Below the pieces are notes generated by a model. That model was given only the letters and a program-made list of their open reading frames with translations, was not told the origin of the DNA and did not search any database. Below, in pieces: positions 1 through 7,260 of a stretch of DNA of 10,775 nt; within the stretch, counting starts at the first letter, position 1; each line of letters opens with the position of its first letter. A program made the position numbers and the translations under genes. The stretch is from positions 1-10,775 of the forward strand of contig JASLEQ010000419.1 of the NCBI GenBank assembly GCA_030151135.1, given 5' to 3'. This DNA is from Candidatus Sulfotelmatobacter sp. (lineage in GTDB: Bacteria > Acidobacteriota > Terriglobia > Terriglobales > SbA1).

Positions 1-2
1 GC

Positions 3-2204
3 ATCCCGGTGGACGAGGCAGGAGCTGTCATCCTATTCGAGGTTGAGACGGAGCAACCTCTCGAGATTGAGGTGGGATTCACCGGCGATTTTCAACTGGA
101 GTGGCCGGCAGCGCTCGGCGGGACTTACATCAACTGGGAACCGAACGAGCACGCGTTTGTGCTGGGCGAAGAAAGTCGCAAATACGCTGCCTTCATCGGA
201 TCCCCGAGCGCGACTGATGCCCACCTCTCGTACGAAACGAATTACTCATCATCTGACGAAAGCTCATTTCGCCTCGGCGTTACGCAGAGGGGAAAAGAGA
301 CGAAGGCCCTGGTCATTGGCGCGTCTGTGAATGGCCTCGATGAAGCGGGGAAAACATATCGGCGATTGCTGGCGTCGTATCCGCGTGAACTGCAAAGCTC
401 TGCCGAGTATTACAAGGACTATCTCGGCAAGACCGTTGGGCTCGACCTGCCTGATCCTGCCTTGCAGCAGGCCTATGACTGGGCGCGAATCAGCACAATC
501 CAAGGACTGGTGAACAACCCGTATCTGGGGACGGGCCTGGTTGCAGGATACCGGATGTCGGGCACCGGGCAGCGACCGGGCTTCGCCTGGTTCTTCGGGC
601 GGGATTCGTTCTGGACGTCTTTCGCGCTGAATGCGGAAGGAGATTATTCGACCGCTCGAACTGCGATTGACTTCATCACGAAATATCAGCGGCAGGACGG
701 CAAAGTACCTCACGAGATATCTCAGAGTGCCAGCATGGTCCCGTGGTTCAAAGATTATCCGTATCCTTACGTATCGGCTGACGCTACGCCGCTGCTCATC
801 ATCGCGTTGAACGATTACGTGGTGCAGAGCGGCGATGTGGCCTTTGGACGCGACAAGTGGGACAGCGCCTGGCATGCATATCAGTTTTTGCGATCCACGT
901 ACGATGCAAATGGATTCGCGCAGAACGCGGGCGTGGGTCATGGCTGGGTAGAAGGTGGCCCGTTACTGCCCGTCAAAAATGAGTACTATCAGGCGGGATT
1001 GGGTGTCGAAGCGCTCGATGCGCTTTCGAATCTCGCAAGACTGGTCGGCAAAGATGATGTGAGCCAACAACTGGCAACGGAGTTTAAAAAAGCAAAGCTT
1101 GCTCTTGATCAGGCGTTCTGGTCATCCGACGGAAAGTTCTATAGTTTTGCGCTGAAGCAGGACAATACGCAATCCAATGAACTTAGCGTCGAATCCACGG
1201 TTCCGATGTGGTTTGGATTGCCGGATCAAGACAGAGCGCAGCAGACGATCACAAGACTTGCCGCCGAGGAACACCAGACGGACTGGGGCATGCGGATCAT
1301 TTCGAACCGGTCAAAAGTGTACGACGGCTCGGGATATCACTATGGCTCGGTATGGCCGTTGTTCACGGGCTGGGCCTCGGTTGGAGAGTATCGCTATCAT
1401 CGCGCACTCCCCGCGTATTTGAATTTGCGTTCGAATGCGTTGCTTTATTCGGACGGATCTCTCGGGCACTTTTCGGAAGTTCTGTCCGGCGATTACTTCG
1501 ATTGGTTTTCAACGAGTTCCCCGCACCAGATCTGGTCGGCGGCGATGGTGATCAGTCCCATTCTGCGCGGTTTATTCGGCTTACAAATCGATGTTGAAAA
1601 GCATCAAGTTGATCTTGCGCCGCATGTTCCGGCTGACTGGACTTCATTCGGAATGCGTAACGTTCACGTCGGGAACGTCGAACTCGAATTTCAGTATCGC
1701 AAGACGCCCGATAGGATAACGCTCGAGACGGCGCGTACCGGGGCTGGCGATTGCTGGGTGGAATTCTCTCCAGCATTGAGCTGGCGTGCGCAGGTTGCGA
1801 GCGTGGAGATCAACGGGCGGCCGCTTCCGTTCAAAATGCAGGCAACCGCAAATGATCAACATCTCTTGGTGCGCTTTCCTGTTCAGGCGGGAAGAAATAA
1901 TCTTGTCATCCATGTGAAGAACGATTTCGGGCTGGCGCTGAACAACGAACTACCGCCTCTAGGGAGCGCCAGCCGTGAGTTGCGCGTGCTTGATGAATCC
2001 TGGAACGCGTCGAGAACGCAGCTCACCGTGGACGTCTCAGGGCGCGCAGGGAGGGGATATGAACTCGGGGTGTGGGGCGCCGCTCAAATATCCTCCGTCG
2101 ATGGCGCCAGTCTGACCAAAGCCGGCAGATTGGCGATCCGGATGCCGGGTGAGGAAAATGACGAATACGTTCCCCTGCGGATCGAGATCCACTTCAGCCG
2201 CTGA
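3..2204 (+). CDS. Amylo-alpha-1,6-glucosidase-like (alpha/alpha)6-barrel glycosidase, 5' truncated
   Basis: This is the 3' part of a large glycoside hydrolase. The reading frame is open to the left edge, and the GTG at 9 is probably an internal valine, so the true start and any signal peptide lie outside. Numbering from that codon, residues 1-130 form a beta-rich N-terminal domain. Residues about 147-540 look like an (alpha/alpha)6 barrel of the glycogen-debranching C-domain/GH15/GH63 type, with FFGRDSFWTSFAL around Asp199, then SADATPLL, GWVEGGP and YHYGSVWPLFTGW. A C-terminal beta domain follows. Family knowledge suggests hydrolysis of alpha-glucosidic bonds, perhaps alpha-1,6 branch points. 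The GH13 alpha-glucosidase gene begins about 70 bases downstream on the same strand, supporting a shared alpha-glucan role. I am confident of the clan, less of the exact linkage; a trehalase-like or glucoamylase-like activity is possible. Confidence 0.75.
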   Translation: MPVDEAGAVILFEVETEQPLEIEVGFTGDFQLEWPAALGGTYINWEPNEHAFVLGEESRKYAAFIGSPSATDAHLSYETNYSSSDESSFRLGVTQRGKETKALVIGASVNGLDEAGKTYRRLLASYPRELQSSAEYYKDYLGKTVGLDLPDPALQQAYDWARISTIQGLVNNPYLGTGLVAGYRMSGTGQRPGFAWFFGRDSFWTSFALNAEGDYSTARTAIDFITKYQRQDGKVPHEISQSASMVPWFKDYPYPYVSADATPLLIIALNDYVVQSGDVAFGRDKWDSAWHAYQFLRSTYDANGFAQNAGVGHGWVEGGPLLPVKNEYYQAGLGVEALDALSNLARLVGKDDVSQQLATEFKKAKLALDQAFWSSDGKFYSFALKQDNTQSNELSVESTVPMWFGLPDQDRAQQTITRLAAEEHQTDWGMRIISNRSKVYDGSGYHYGSVWPLFTGWASVGEYRYHRALPAYLNLRSNALLYSDGSLGHFSEVLSGDYFDWFSTSSPHQIWSAAMVISPILRGLFGLQIDVEKHQVDLAPHVPADWTSFGMRNVHVGNVELEFQYRKTPDRITLETARTGAGDCWVEFSPALSWRAQVASVEINGRPLPFKMQATANDQHLLVRFPVQAGRNNLVIHVKNDFGLALNNELPPLGSASRELRVLDESWNASRTQLTVDVSGRAGRGYELGVWGAAQISSVDGASLTKAGRLAIRMPGEENDEYVPLRIEIHFSR

Positions 2205-2210
2205 AGCGGC
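2192..2210. repeat. Overlapping alternative inverted repeats at the glycosidase stop codon
   Basis: CTTCAG-CCG-CTGAAG (2192-2206) and GCCGCT-GA-AGCGGC (2197-2210) are two perfect 6-bp inverted repeats that share bases, so they could only form alternately. They span the TGA stop of the first gene. No T-run follows, so this is not a standard intrinsic terminator. It could be an RNA processing or 3'-end stabilising structure between two glycosidase genes, or chance. Confidence 0.35.
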
Positions 2211-2229
2211 AAGCTCAAAAGCGGTTTAG

Positions 2230-2263
2230 ACTGCAGAGGAGGGCGACTGCAGCGAAACTGCAG
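2230..2263. repeat. Three ACTGCAG repeats upstream of the GH13 gene
   Basis: ACTGCAG occurs at 2230-2236, 2246-2252 and 2257-2263, so three copies fall in 34 bases just before the GH13 start. Each contains the palindrome CTGCAG. The purine run GAGGAGGG lies between the first two copies (2236-2243), about 31 bases from the ATG at 2275, too far for a normal ribosome binding site. The cluster could be an operator or leader element for the glucosidase gene, but nothing here proves it. Confidence 0.3.
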
Positions 2264-2274
2264 GCGCATCGTTG

Positions 2275-3978
2275 ATGATTCATATGCGACCAAACTCCTG
2301 GGTACGCGTGATTGCCGCATCCTTCCTCATAGCGCCGTTTGCCCTGGCGCAGACTGGCGGCAAGGCGATAGACGCTCAAGGACACCATTGGTGGCAGCAT
2401 GCAGTTTTCTACGAGGTCTATCCCCGAAGTTTCGCGGACAGCAACAACGATGGCATCGGCGACCTGAATGGCATCACGTCAAAGTTGGACTACCTGAAAG
2501 GTTTGGGTATTGATGCCATCTGGATCACTCCATGCTTTCCTTCGCCACAAGTAGATTTCGGGTATGACGTGTCGGATTATGAGGCCATCGATCCGATGTA
2601 TGGAACGCTTGCCGATTTCGACAGGCTCGTGGCGGAAGCAAAGAAACGAGAGATACGCGTCATCCTCGACTTCGTCGTGAATCACACGTCCGATCAACAT
2701 CCGTGGTTCCTGGATTCAAAGTCCTCGCGCACATCGGCGCATCGCGACTGGTACATCTGGCGCGATGGCAAGGGAAAAGGCCAACCTCCCAACAATTGGA
2801 CGTCCACATTTGGAGGATCAGCGTGGGAGTTCGATCCCAAGACGAATCAGTACTATTACCACTACTTCTACAAGCAACAGCCGGACCTGAACTGGCGGAA
2901 TCCTGCGGTCCAGAAAGCCATGCTCGATGTAACCCGCTGGTGGTACAAGCGGGGTGTCGCCGGCATGAGGCTCGACGCGGTTGACACACTCTTCGAAGAT
3001 CCCAACCTGACTGACAATCCGAGTCGACAAGAAAAGAATGCGTTTGGCGATCTGCTGCAGGAGCACAAGTACAACACGAAGTTGCCAGAGGTACACGAGG
3101 CCCTGCGGGATTTGCGAAAAGTCGCCGACGAATACAATTCAGTACTCATTGGCGAGACCTGGACTGCGAACATTGGCGAACTGAACGAGTATTACGGCAA
3201 AGGCAACAACGAGTTGCAGATGCCCATGGATTTTCTGTTCACGACGGTGAACAAGCTGTCCGCGCCCGAGTTTCGCAAACAGATCGCGGCGATCAATTCC
3301 GCCGCAGGTTGGCCCACGTTTGTGATCAGCAATCACGATATCGCACGATCCTTCGACCGGTATGGAGACGGTCAGCACAACGACCAGATTGCAAAGCTGA
3401 TGGCGGCGCTTTATCTGACTTTGCGGGGCACTCCGATCCTCTACTACGGGGAGGAGATCGGAATGAAGACGACGATGCCAGCGCGCCGGGAAGACGTGAA
3501 AGATCCGATCGGTCGCAGCGGATGGCCGAAAGAAAAGGGCCGCGACGGCGAACGCACGCCCATGCAGTGGGACGGAAGCAACAACGCCGGCTTCTCGAAG
3601 GGCACGCCGTGGCTGACCGTGCCTGCAACTGCGAAGATATACAACGTAGCGGATGAATCGAACGATCCGAATTCGATTCTGACGTTCTACAAAAACGTGC
3701 TCAAGCTGCGACACACCAATCGCGAACTTCGGGAAGGCAATTACGTCCCGCTGAACCAAAATGATCCTAATGTGCTCTCATATTTGCGCGTTTATGGGGA
3801 TCAGGCTGTGCTGGTCGCGTTGAACATGTCAGGTTCGGCACAGACGGTGGACTTCAAGATCAGCAAGAACGGATTTGCTTCGGCGAAGGGCCTGCTCGCG
3901 ACAAACAATTCTTCCGCAAGGGGCGATATTGTGAAGTTGGAACCTTACGGCGTCTTCATCGGCCAGCTGGTGAGGTAA
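2275..3978 (+). CDS. Exported GH13 alpha-glucosidase (oligosaccharide alpha-glucosidase type)
   Basis: This exo-acting GH13 enzyme releases glucose from the non-reducing end of malto- or isomalto-oligosaccharides. Numbering from the ATG at 2275, residues 1-26 are a Sec signal peptide ending in PFALAQ, so it acts in the periplasm or outside the cell. All GH13 regions are present: DFVVNHTS (Asp132), QPDLNW, GMRLDAVD (nucleophile Asp234), LIGETW (acid/base Glu294) and ISNHD (Asp355), then an all-beta C-terminal domain. Their spacing fits the oligo-1,6-glucosidase/alpha-glucosidase subfamily, and 567 residues is normal for it plus a signal. Ala235 follows the nucleophile; in this subfamily Ala there is associated with alpha-1,4 and Val with alpha-1,6 preference, so I infer alpha-1,4. 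A trehalose synthase-like activity is less likely. The start is uncertain: TTG at 2272 and ATG at 2284 are in frame, and none has a well-placed Shine-Dalgarno. Confidence 0.9.
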   Translation: MIHMRPNSWVRVIAASFLIAPFALAQTGGKAIDAQGHHWWQHAVFYEVYPRSFADSNNDGIGDLNGITSKLDYLKGLGIDAIWITPCFPSPQVDFGYDVSDYEAIDPMYGTLADFDRLVAEAKKREIRVILDFVVNHTSDQHPWFLDSKSSRTSAHRDWYIWRDGKGKGQPPNNWTSTFGGSAWEFDPKTNQYYYHYFYKQQPDLNWRNPAVQKAMLDVTRWWYKRGVAGMRLDAVDTLFEDPNLTDNPSRQEKNAFGDLLQEHKYNTKLPEVHEALRDLRKVADEYNSVLIGETWTANIGELNEYYGKGNNELQMPMDFLFTTVNKLSAPEFRKQIAAINSAAGWPTFVISNHDIARSFDRYGDGQHNDQIAKLMAALYLTLRGTPILYYGEEIGMKTTMPARREDVKDPIGRSGWPKEKGRDGERTPMQWDGSNNAGFSKGTPWLTVPATAKIYNVADESNDPNSILTFYKNVLKLRHTNRELREGNYVPLNQNDPNVLSYLRVYGDQAVLVALNMSGSAQTVDFKISKNGFASAKGLLATNNSSARGDIVKLEPYGVFIGQLVR

Positions 3979-3982
3979 CCGC

Positions 3983-4342
3983 GTGCACGAACTTTCCATT
4001 GCGATGGGAATTGTCGAGGCGGCAAGCGAAGAGGCGCAAAAGCGCGGCGTGCAGGTGAGCGCGGTTCATCTCCGTCTGGGAGCGCTGGCGGGTGTGGTCA
4101 AGGATGCACTGCTGTTCTCGTACGAAGCTGCATGCCAGGACACCCCGGTGGCGGGATCCAAGTTAGTCATTGAGGACGTGCCGGTAGTGATCTTTTGTGA
4201 GCGGTGCGATAAGAACCGAGCGCTAACGTCGATGCAATCGTTTAGTTGTCCGGAATGCGGCACGCCGACGATGAACATTATTCAGGGCAAGGAGTTGGAA
4301 GTGTATGCGCTCGAAGTCGAAGAAGAGGAGGTTCGGGAATGA
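3983..4342 (+). CDS. hypA: Hydrogenase nickel incorporation protein HypA
   Basis: HypA is a small cytosolic metallochaperone that, with HypB, delivers nickel to the large subunit of [NiFe] hydrogenase, and in some bacteria also to urease. The protein opens with MHELSIA, whose His2 and Glu3 belong to the family's nickel site. The zinc site is complete: CERC (Cys72, Cys75) and CPEC (Cys89, Cys92). Its 119 residues match the family's usual length. The start is a GTG four bases after the GH13 stop, with GAGGT (3972-3976) inside the end of the GH13 gene as a plausible ribosome binding site. The 3' end overlaps hypB as ATGA, which suggests translational coupling. The function is clear, but the setting is odd because no hydrogenase structural gene or other hyp gene is in the window. 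Confidence 0.95.
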   Translation: MHELSIAMGIVEAASEEAQKRGVQVSAVHLRLGALAGVVKDALLFSYEAACQDTPVAGSKLVIEDVPVVIFCERCDKNRALTSMQSFSCPECGTPTMNIIQGKELEVYALEVEEEEVRE

Positions 4343-5019
4343 CTGAGCCCCGCATGATCGAAGTGCGACGGAATGTCCTAAAGCAAAATGACGTGATCGC
4401 GCGGACCCTACGTGAACAGTTTCGTTCTGCCGGCGTTTTTGTGGTCAGCTTAGTTTCGAGTCCAGGTTCCGGGAAGACTACATTCCTTGAAAAGTTGCTT
4501 ACGCAGTTGCAGCCGAAATATCGCGTCGCGGCGCTCGTGGGCGACTTGGCAACCGAGAATGACGCAAACCGCCTGGCGCGGAGCAAGGCCCCGGTCAAGC
4601 AGATCACTACTGGGACGTTGTGTCATCTGGAAGCAGCAATGGTTCAGAAAGCGATGCATGGGTGGGACCTGGACAAACTTGATTTTCTATTCATCGAGAA
4701 CGTAGGAAATCTGGTTTGCCCTTCTTCTTACGATTTAGGTGAGAATCTGCGGCTGGTGCTTATGTCGGTGACCGAAGGCGAAGACAAGCCGTTGAAATAT
4801 CCCACGATTTTCAATAGTTCCGATGTCGCCGTTGTCACGAAGAACGAGCTCGCGACCGCCGTGGAATTCGATTGGGAGGTAGCCCGGAAGAGCATCGAGT
4901 CAGTGCGTCCGGGCATGCAGATCTTCCGCCTATCGGCAAAAAATGGCGACGGCATGCCGGAGTTTATGGATTTCCTGTCTCGGAGCCTCTCCGAAGACCG
5001 AGCACTGACCCACCGCTAA
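4339..5019 (+). CDS. hypB: Hydrogenase nickel incorporation GTPase HypB (short form)
   Basis: HypB is a SIMIBI-class GTPase that works with HypA to insert nickel into [NiFe] hydrogenase. The Walker A motif SSPGSGKTT lies at residues 40-48 (Lys46). GDLATENDANR follows, then the G-domain metal ligands Cys95-His96 and Cys127, whose 32-residue spacing from first to second Cys matches E. coli HypB. The N-terminal high-affinity CxxCGC nickel motif and the His-rich tail of some homologues are absent, so this is the short form of 226 residues. The guanine-specificity motif reads TKNE (167-170) rather than NKxD, while the lysine is kept. I chose the ATG at 4339 because it overlaps the hypA stop and follows AGAAGAGGAGG (4321-4331). 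An in-frame extension upstream to 4246 would lie inside hypA. The 3' end overlaps the convergent membrane-protein gene by four bases. Confidence 0.95.
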   Translation: MTEPRMIEVRRNVLKQNDVIARTLREQFRSAGVFVVSLVSSPGSGKTTFLEKLLTQLQPKYRVAALVGDLATENDANRLARSKAPVKQITTGTLCHLEAAMVQKAMHGWDLDKLDFLFIENVGNLVCPSSYDLGENLRLVLMSVTEGEDKPLKYPTIFNSSDVAVVTKNELATAVEFDWEVARKSIESVRPGMQIFRLSAKNGDGMPEFMDFLSRSLSEDRALTHR

Positions 5020-6251
5020 CCTCGTGGCAGCTGTGCCAGCGCAACCAGCGTTCGGGCAACGTAGGTCACGAGCAGTGCGGCAACGCACGCCAGGATCAGC
5101 TGTCGATACTTGGTGTCGATCAGATCCGCTAGCATGCCCGACACAAAAATGAACGCGAACGGAATAGAGGCTAGTAGAAATCCGGCCGCGGCGGTGTCCG
5201 GATGTGCGATACCGAGAACCACGAAGAGCACGAACATCAGAAACGGTGCAGTATTTCCGAAGTAGCGCGTGCGGGGCCACACGGCGTAGGTCACAAGGCA
5301 TACCGGTAACAGGACTGCGAGCGGGGTACACGCCCGAACGATCTGCACCGCAACTTGCTTATAGACTCCCCACACCGTAAAGCCTCGCCAGGTCGCTCCC
5401 CAGAAGATTGCGTGTTGAAGGCTTTGGCCGAACGTATGCAGTTGGAAGAAATACATAGCGACCATTAGGATGACGGCTACCACGCCAGCGGCAACCCAGA
5501 TCACGAATGCCGCTCCGCGACGCACGGGTGCAACATAGAGGAGGAAAGCCAGGGCGATCGGCACTAATACAACCAGAGAGAATTGTGAGCCGACAGCTAT
5601 GGATAGAGAGATACCGAGTAGAAGGATTCTCCGCCAGTTCCAGAGCACCACTTCCCTGGGAGCGTACAAAGTGTGTGCCACCGCGATTGCGGTGAATATG
5701 GTTCCAAATGCGCCCCACGCCGCAATGATTTCAGGTTCAGTGTGCCAAGCGGCGCTTACCTGAAGCACGGACGGCGAAAAGCAATAGAGGGTGAGGGCAA
5801 TCAGTCCTCCGACGTTTCCGCAGAGACGACGTGCCACATACCACAATGACGCTCCAAGGAAACAACCGCAGGCCAGAAACGGAAGGCGCGATAGCCAACG
5901 CCAGTACGAGGCAGTATCGGGGCCAAGATCATGGGGCCATACGAGCAGGGGTGCTGCAGTGACCAAATACTGAAGGGGGGAGTGTTGCGGATCGAACCCG
6001 CTTTGGTCTGTTATGAAGGGATCCTGAATGGAAACCCCGGATGGTTCGGAGAAGGGAGCGCCGGCAATTCCCTTTCCGTGCCATTGCTTCCAGCCTTCGC
6101 CAATCCGAAGAGCTTCCTCGCTTTCAAAATTCTGCACGGTTCCCAATTCCGCTTGCACCAGCCATGCGGCTTGTCCTAAAAAAGCGAGCAGAAGCATTAC
6201 CGCGAAGAGCTGCGGACGTCCGAAGCGGTAGCGTGTGAAATATGAGGCCAT
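5016..6251 (-). CDS. Polytopic membrane protein, GT39/ArnT-like GT-C glycosyltransferase family
   Basis: This integral membrane protein has a hydrophobic helix at residues 15-34, then a polar, probably periplasmic first loop carrying ESEEALRIGEGW (about 43-54) and HSPLQYLVTA. About nine more hydrophobic segments run to the end. Acidic residues in the first loop followed by an H-x-P-L motif are characteristic of GT-C enzymes related to PMT/GT39 and ArnT, which transfer sugars from polyprenyl-phosphate donors at the outer face of the membrane. The 411 residues are short for these enzymes, which often carry a C-terminal soluble domain that is missing here. Donor and acceptor cannot be told. The gene converges on hypB, with the stops overlapping in CTAA (5016-5019), and diverges from the CPBP gene. 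No good ribosome binding site precedes ATG 6251; an in-frame Met19 would start inside the first helix. Confidence 0.7.
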   Translation of the reverse strand: MASYFTRYRFGRPQLFAVMLLLAFLGQAAWLVQAELGTVQNFESEEALRIGEGWKQWHGKGIAGAPFSEPSGVSIQDPFITDQSGFDPQHSPLQYLVTAAPLLVWPHDLGPDTASYWRWLSRLPFLACGCFLGASLWYVARRLCGNVGGLIALTLYCFSPSVLQVSAAWHTEPEIIAAWGAFGTIFTAIAVAHTLYAPREVVLWNWRRILLLGISLSIAVGSQFSLVVLVPIALAFLLYVAPVRRGAAFVIWVAAGVVAVILMVAMYFFQLHTFGQSLQHAIFWGATWRGFTVWGVYKQVAVQIVRACTPLAVLLPVCLVTYAVWPRTRYFGNTAPFLMFVLFVVLGIAHPDTAAAGFLLASIPFAFIFVSGMLADLIDTKYRQLILACVAALLVTYVARTLVALAQLPRG

Positions 6252-6273
6252 AGGTCACGCGGAGTGTTTTAAC
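6252..6273. promoter_or_regulatory. 22-base divergent start-to-start spacer
   Basis: Only 22 bases separate the ATG of the minus-strand membrane protein (6251) from the preferred ATG of the CPBP gene (6274). GGAG at 6261-6264, nine bases before ATG 6274, serves as ribosome binding site for the CPBP gene. The spacer is too short to hold two promoters, so each promoter must lie at least partly inside the other gene's 5' coding region, or one of the two starts is wrong. Confidence 0.45.
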
Positions 6274-7260
6274 ATGGCGGTGGCAATTGACGGAACGCGT
6301 TGCGTGACCAATCTGGAAACACACCCCGGAAGCAGCACTTCACCGAACGGGCCTGCGTCGGCTTCAGGCCCAGAATTTTCGGCGGTGAACCAGCCGTCTT
6401 ATGCGCGCACGCTTTTTTTCGATTCAGATGGTTTGCGTCCAGGGTGGGGATTCGCATTATACGTCATTATGTTTTACGCCCTACAAAGGATCGCCGTCGA
6501 ACTCGCGTGGGCTCGGGATCTGGGGTCAAGCGGATTGTGGTCAACCCTGCTGGAGGAAATTGGAGACTTTCTGGCCGCGGTTACTCCTTCGATCGTGCTC
6601 GGCAGGATTGAGCGCAGACCCTGGTCTACCTACGGGCTGCCCCTGCGAAAGGCTCTCGGCCCACAGCTTTGGATCGGAGCGCTATGGGGATTTAGTGCCA
6701 TCACTGTGCTAATGCTCTCGCTGGCCGCCGCTCATTGCTTCAGCTTCGGGCACGTTGTGGTACATACCACCCGCATGCTTCGTTTTGCTGCATTCTGGGG
6801 ACTTATATTTCTACTCGTCGGGTTGTTTGAAGAGTTCCTGCTGCGTGGCTACTCGCAGTTCACACTTACCCGTGGAATGGGATTCTGGCCTGCCGCCATT
6901 GCCCTGTCCTGCGCGTTCGGGCTGATCCATCTTCGCAATGGGGGCGAGCAATGGTCGGGTATTCTGGCTGCCGCGTGCATCGGCCTTTTCTTTTGTCTAA
7001 CATTGCGACGTACGGGAAATCTTTGGTTCGCCGTCGGCTTCCATGCCGCATGGGACTGGGGAGAATCGTTTGTGTACTCCGTCCCCGACAGCGGGATGAT
7101 TTCTCCGGGGCACCTGTTGAGTTCATCGTTGAAGGGCCCTGCTTGGCTTTCGGGAGGATCGGTGGGGCCGGAAGGCAGCATGCTGTGCTTTGCGATTATC
7201 GCAGTTGCGTGGGCTCTGTTTGACAGAACCCATCCGCTCACAGAGCATGCGCAGTCTTAG
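6274..7260 (+). CDS. CPBP family intramembrane metalloprotease (CAAX protease-like)
   Basis: This is a membrane-embedded protein of the CPBP/Abi family, related to eukaryotic Rce1 prenyl endopeptidase. The three family motifs are visible: EEFLLRG (Glu186, Glu187), FGLIH (Phe215, His219) and HAAWD (His257, Asp261), all within hydrophobic helices. The first ~45 residues are polar and low in complexity, then RTLFFDSDGLRPGW leads into the first helix; I associate this opening with acidobacterial members. The third motif has Asp where Rce1 has Asn. I chose ATG 6274 because GGAG sits nine bases upstream; an in-frame GTG at 6235 would push the gene into the divergent neighbour. Its substrate is unknown: bacterial members include bacteriocin immunity and protein-processing proteins, and no bacteriocin gene is seen here. 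The 3' end overlaps the histidine kinase by four bases. Confidence 0.85.
   Translation: MAVAIDGTRCVTNLETHPGSSTSPNGPASASGPEFSAVNQPSYARTLFFDSDGLRPGWGFALYVIMFYALQRIAVELAWARDLGSSGLWSTLLEEIGDFLAAVTPSIVLGRIERRPWSTYGLPLRKALGPQLWIGALWGFSAITVLMLSLAAAHCFSFGHVVVHTTRMLRFAAFWGLIFLLVGLFEEFLLRGYSQFTLTRGMGFWPAAIALSCAFGLIHLRNGGEQWSGILAAACIGLFFCLTLRRTGNLWFAVGFHAAWDWGESFVYSVPDSGMISPGHLLSSSLKGPAWLSGGSVGPEGSMLCFAIIAVAWALFDRTHPLTEHAQS

Noticed and set aside
264..941. Minus-strand open frame of 225 codons
   Set aside because: It is antisense to the well-supported glycosidase, rich in Arg and Ile without any recognisable domain, and typical of a shadow frame in a GC-rich gene.
3139..3759. Minus-strand open frame of 206 codons
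   Set aside because: It lies opposite the GH13 catalytic region whose motifs are intact; its composition is unlike a real protein and it has no family motif.
4246..4338. N-terminal extension of HypB inside hypA
   Set aside because: The extension would be out-of-frame hypA sequence, while ATG 4339 has a good ribosome binding site and the usual ATGA coupling.
6235..6273. GTG start for the CPBP gene
   Set aside because: It would overlap the divergent gene's start and lacks a ribosome binding site; ATG 6274 has GGAG at the right distance.
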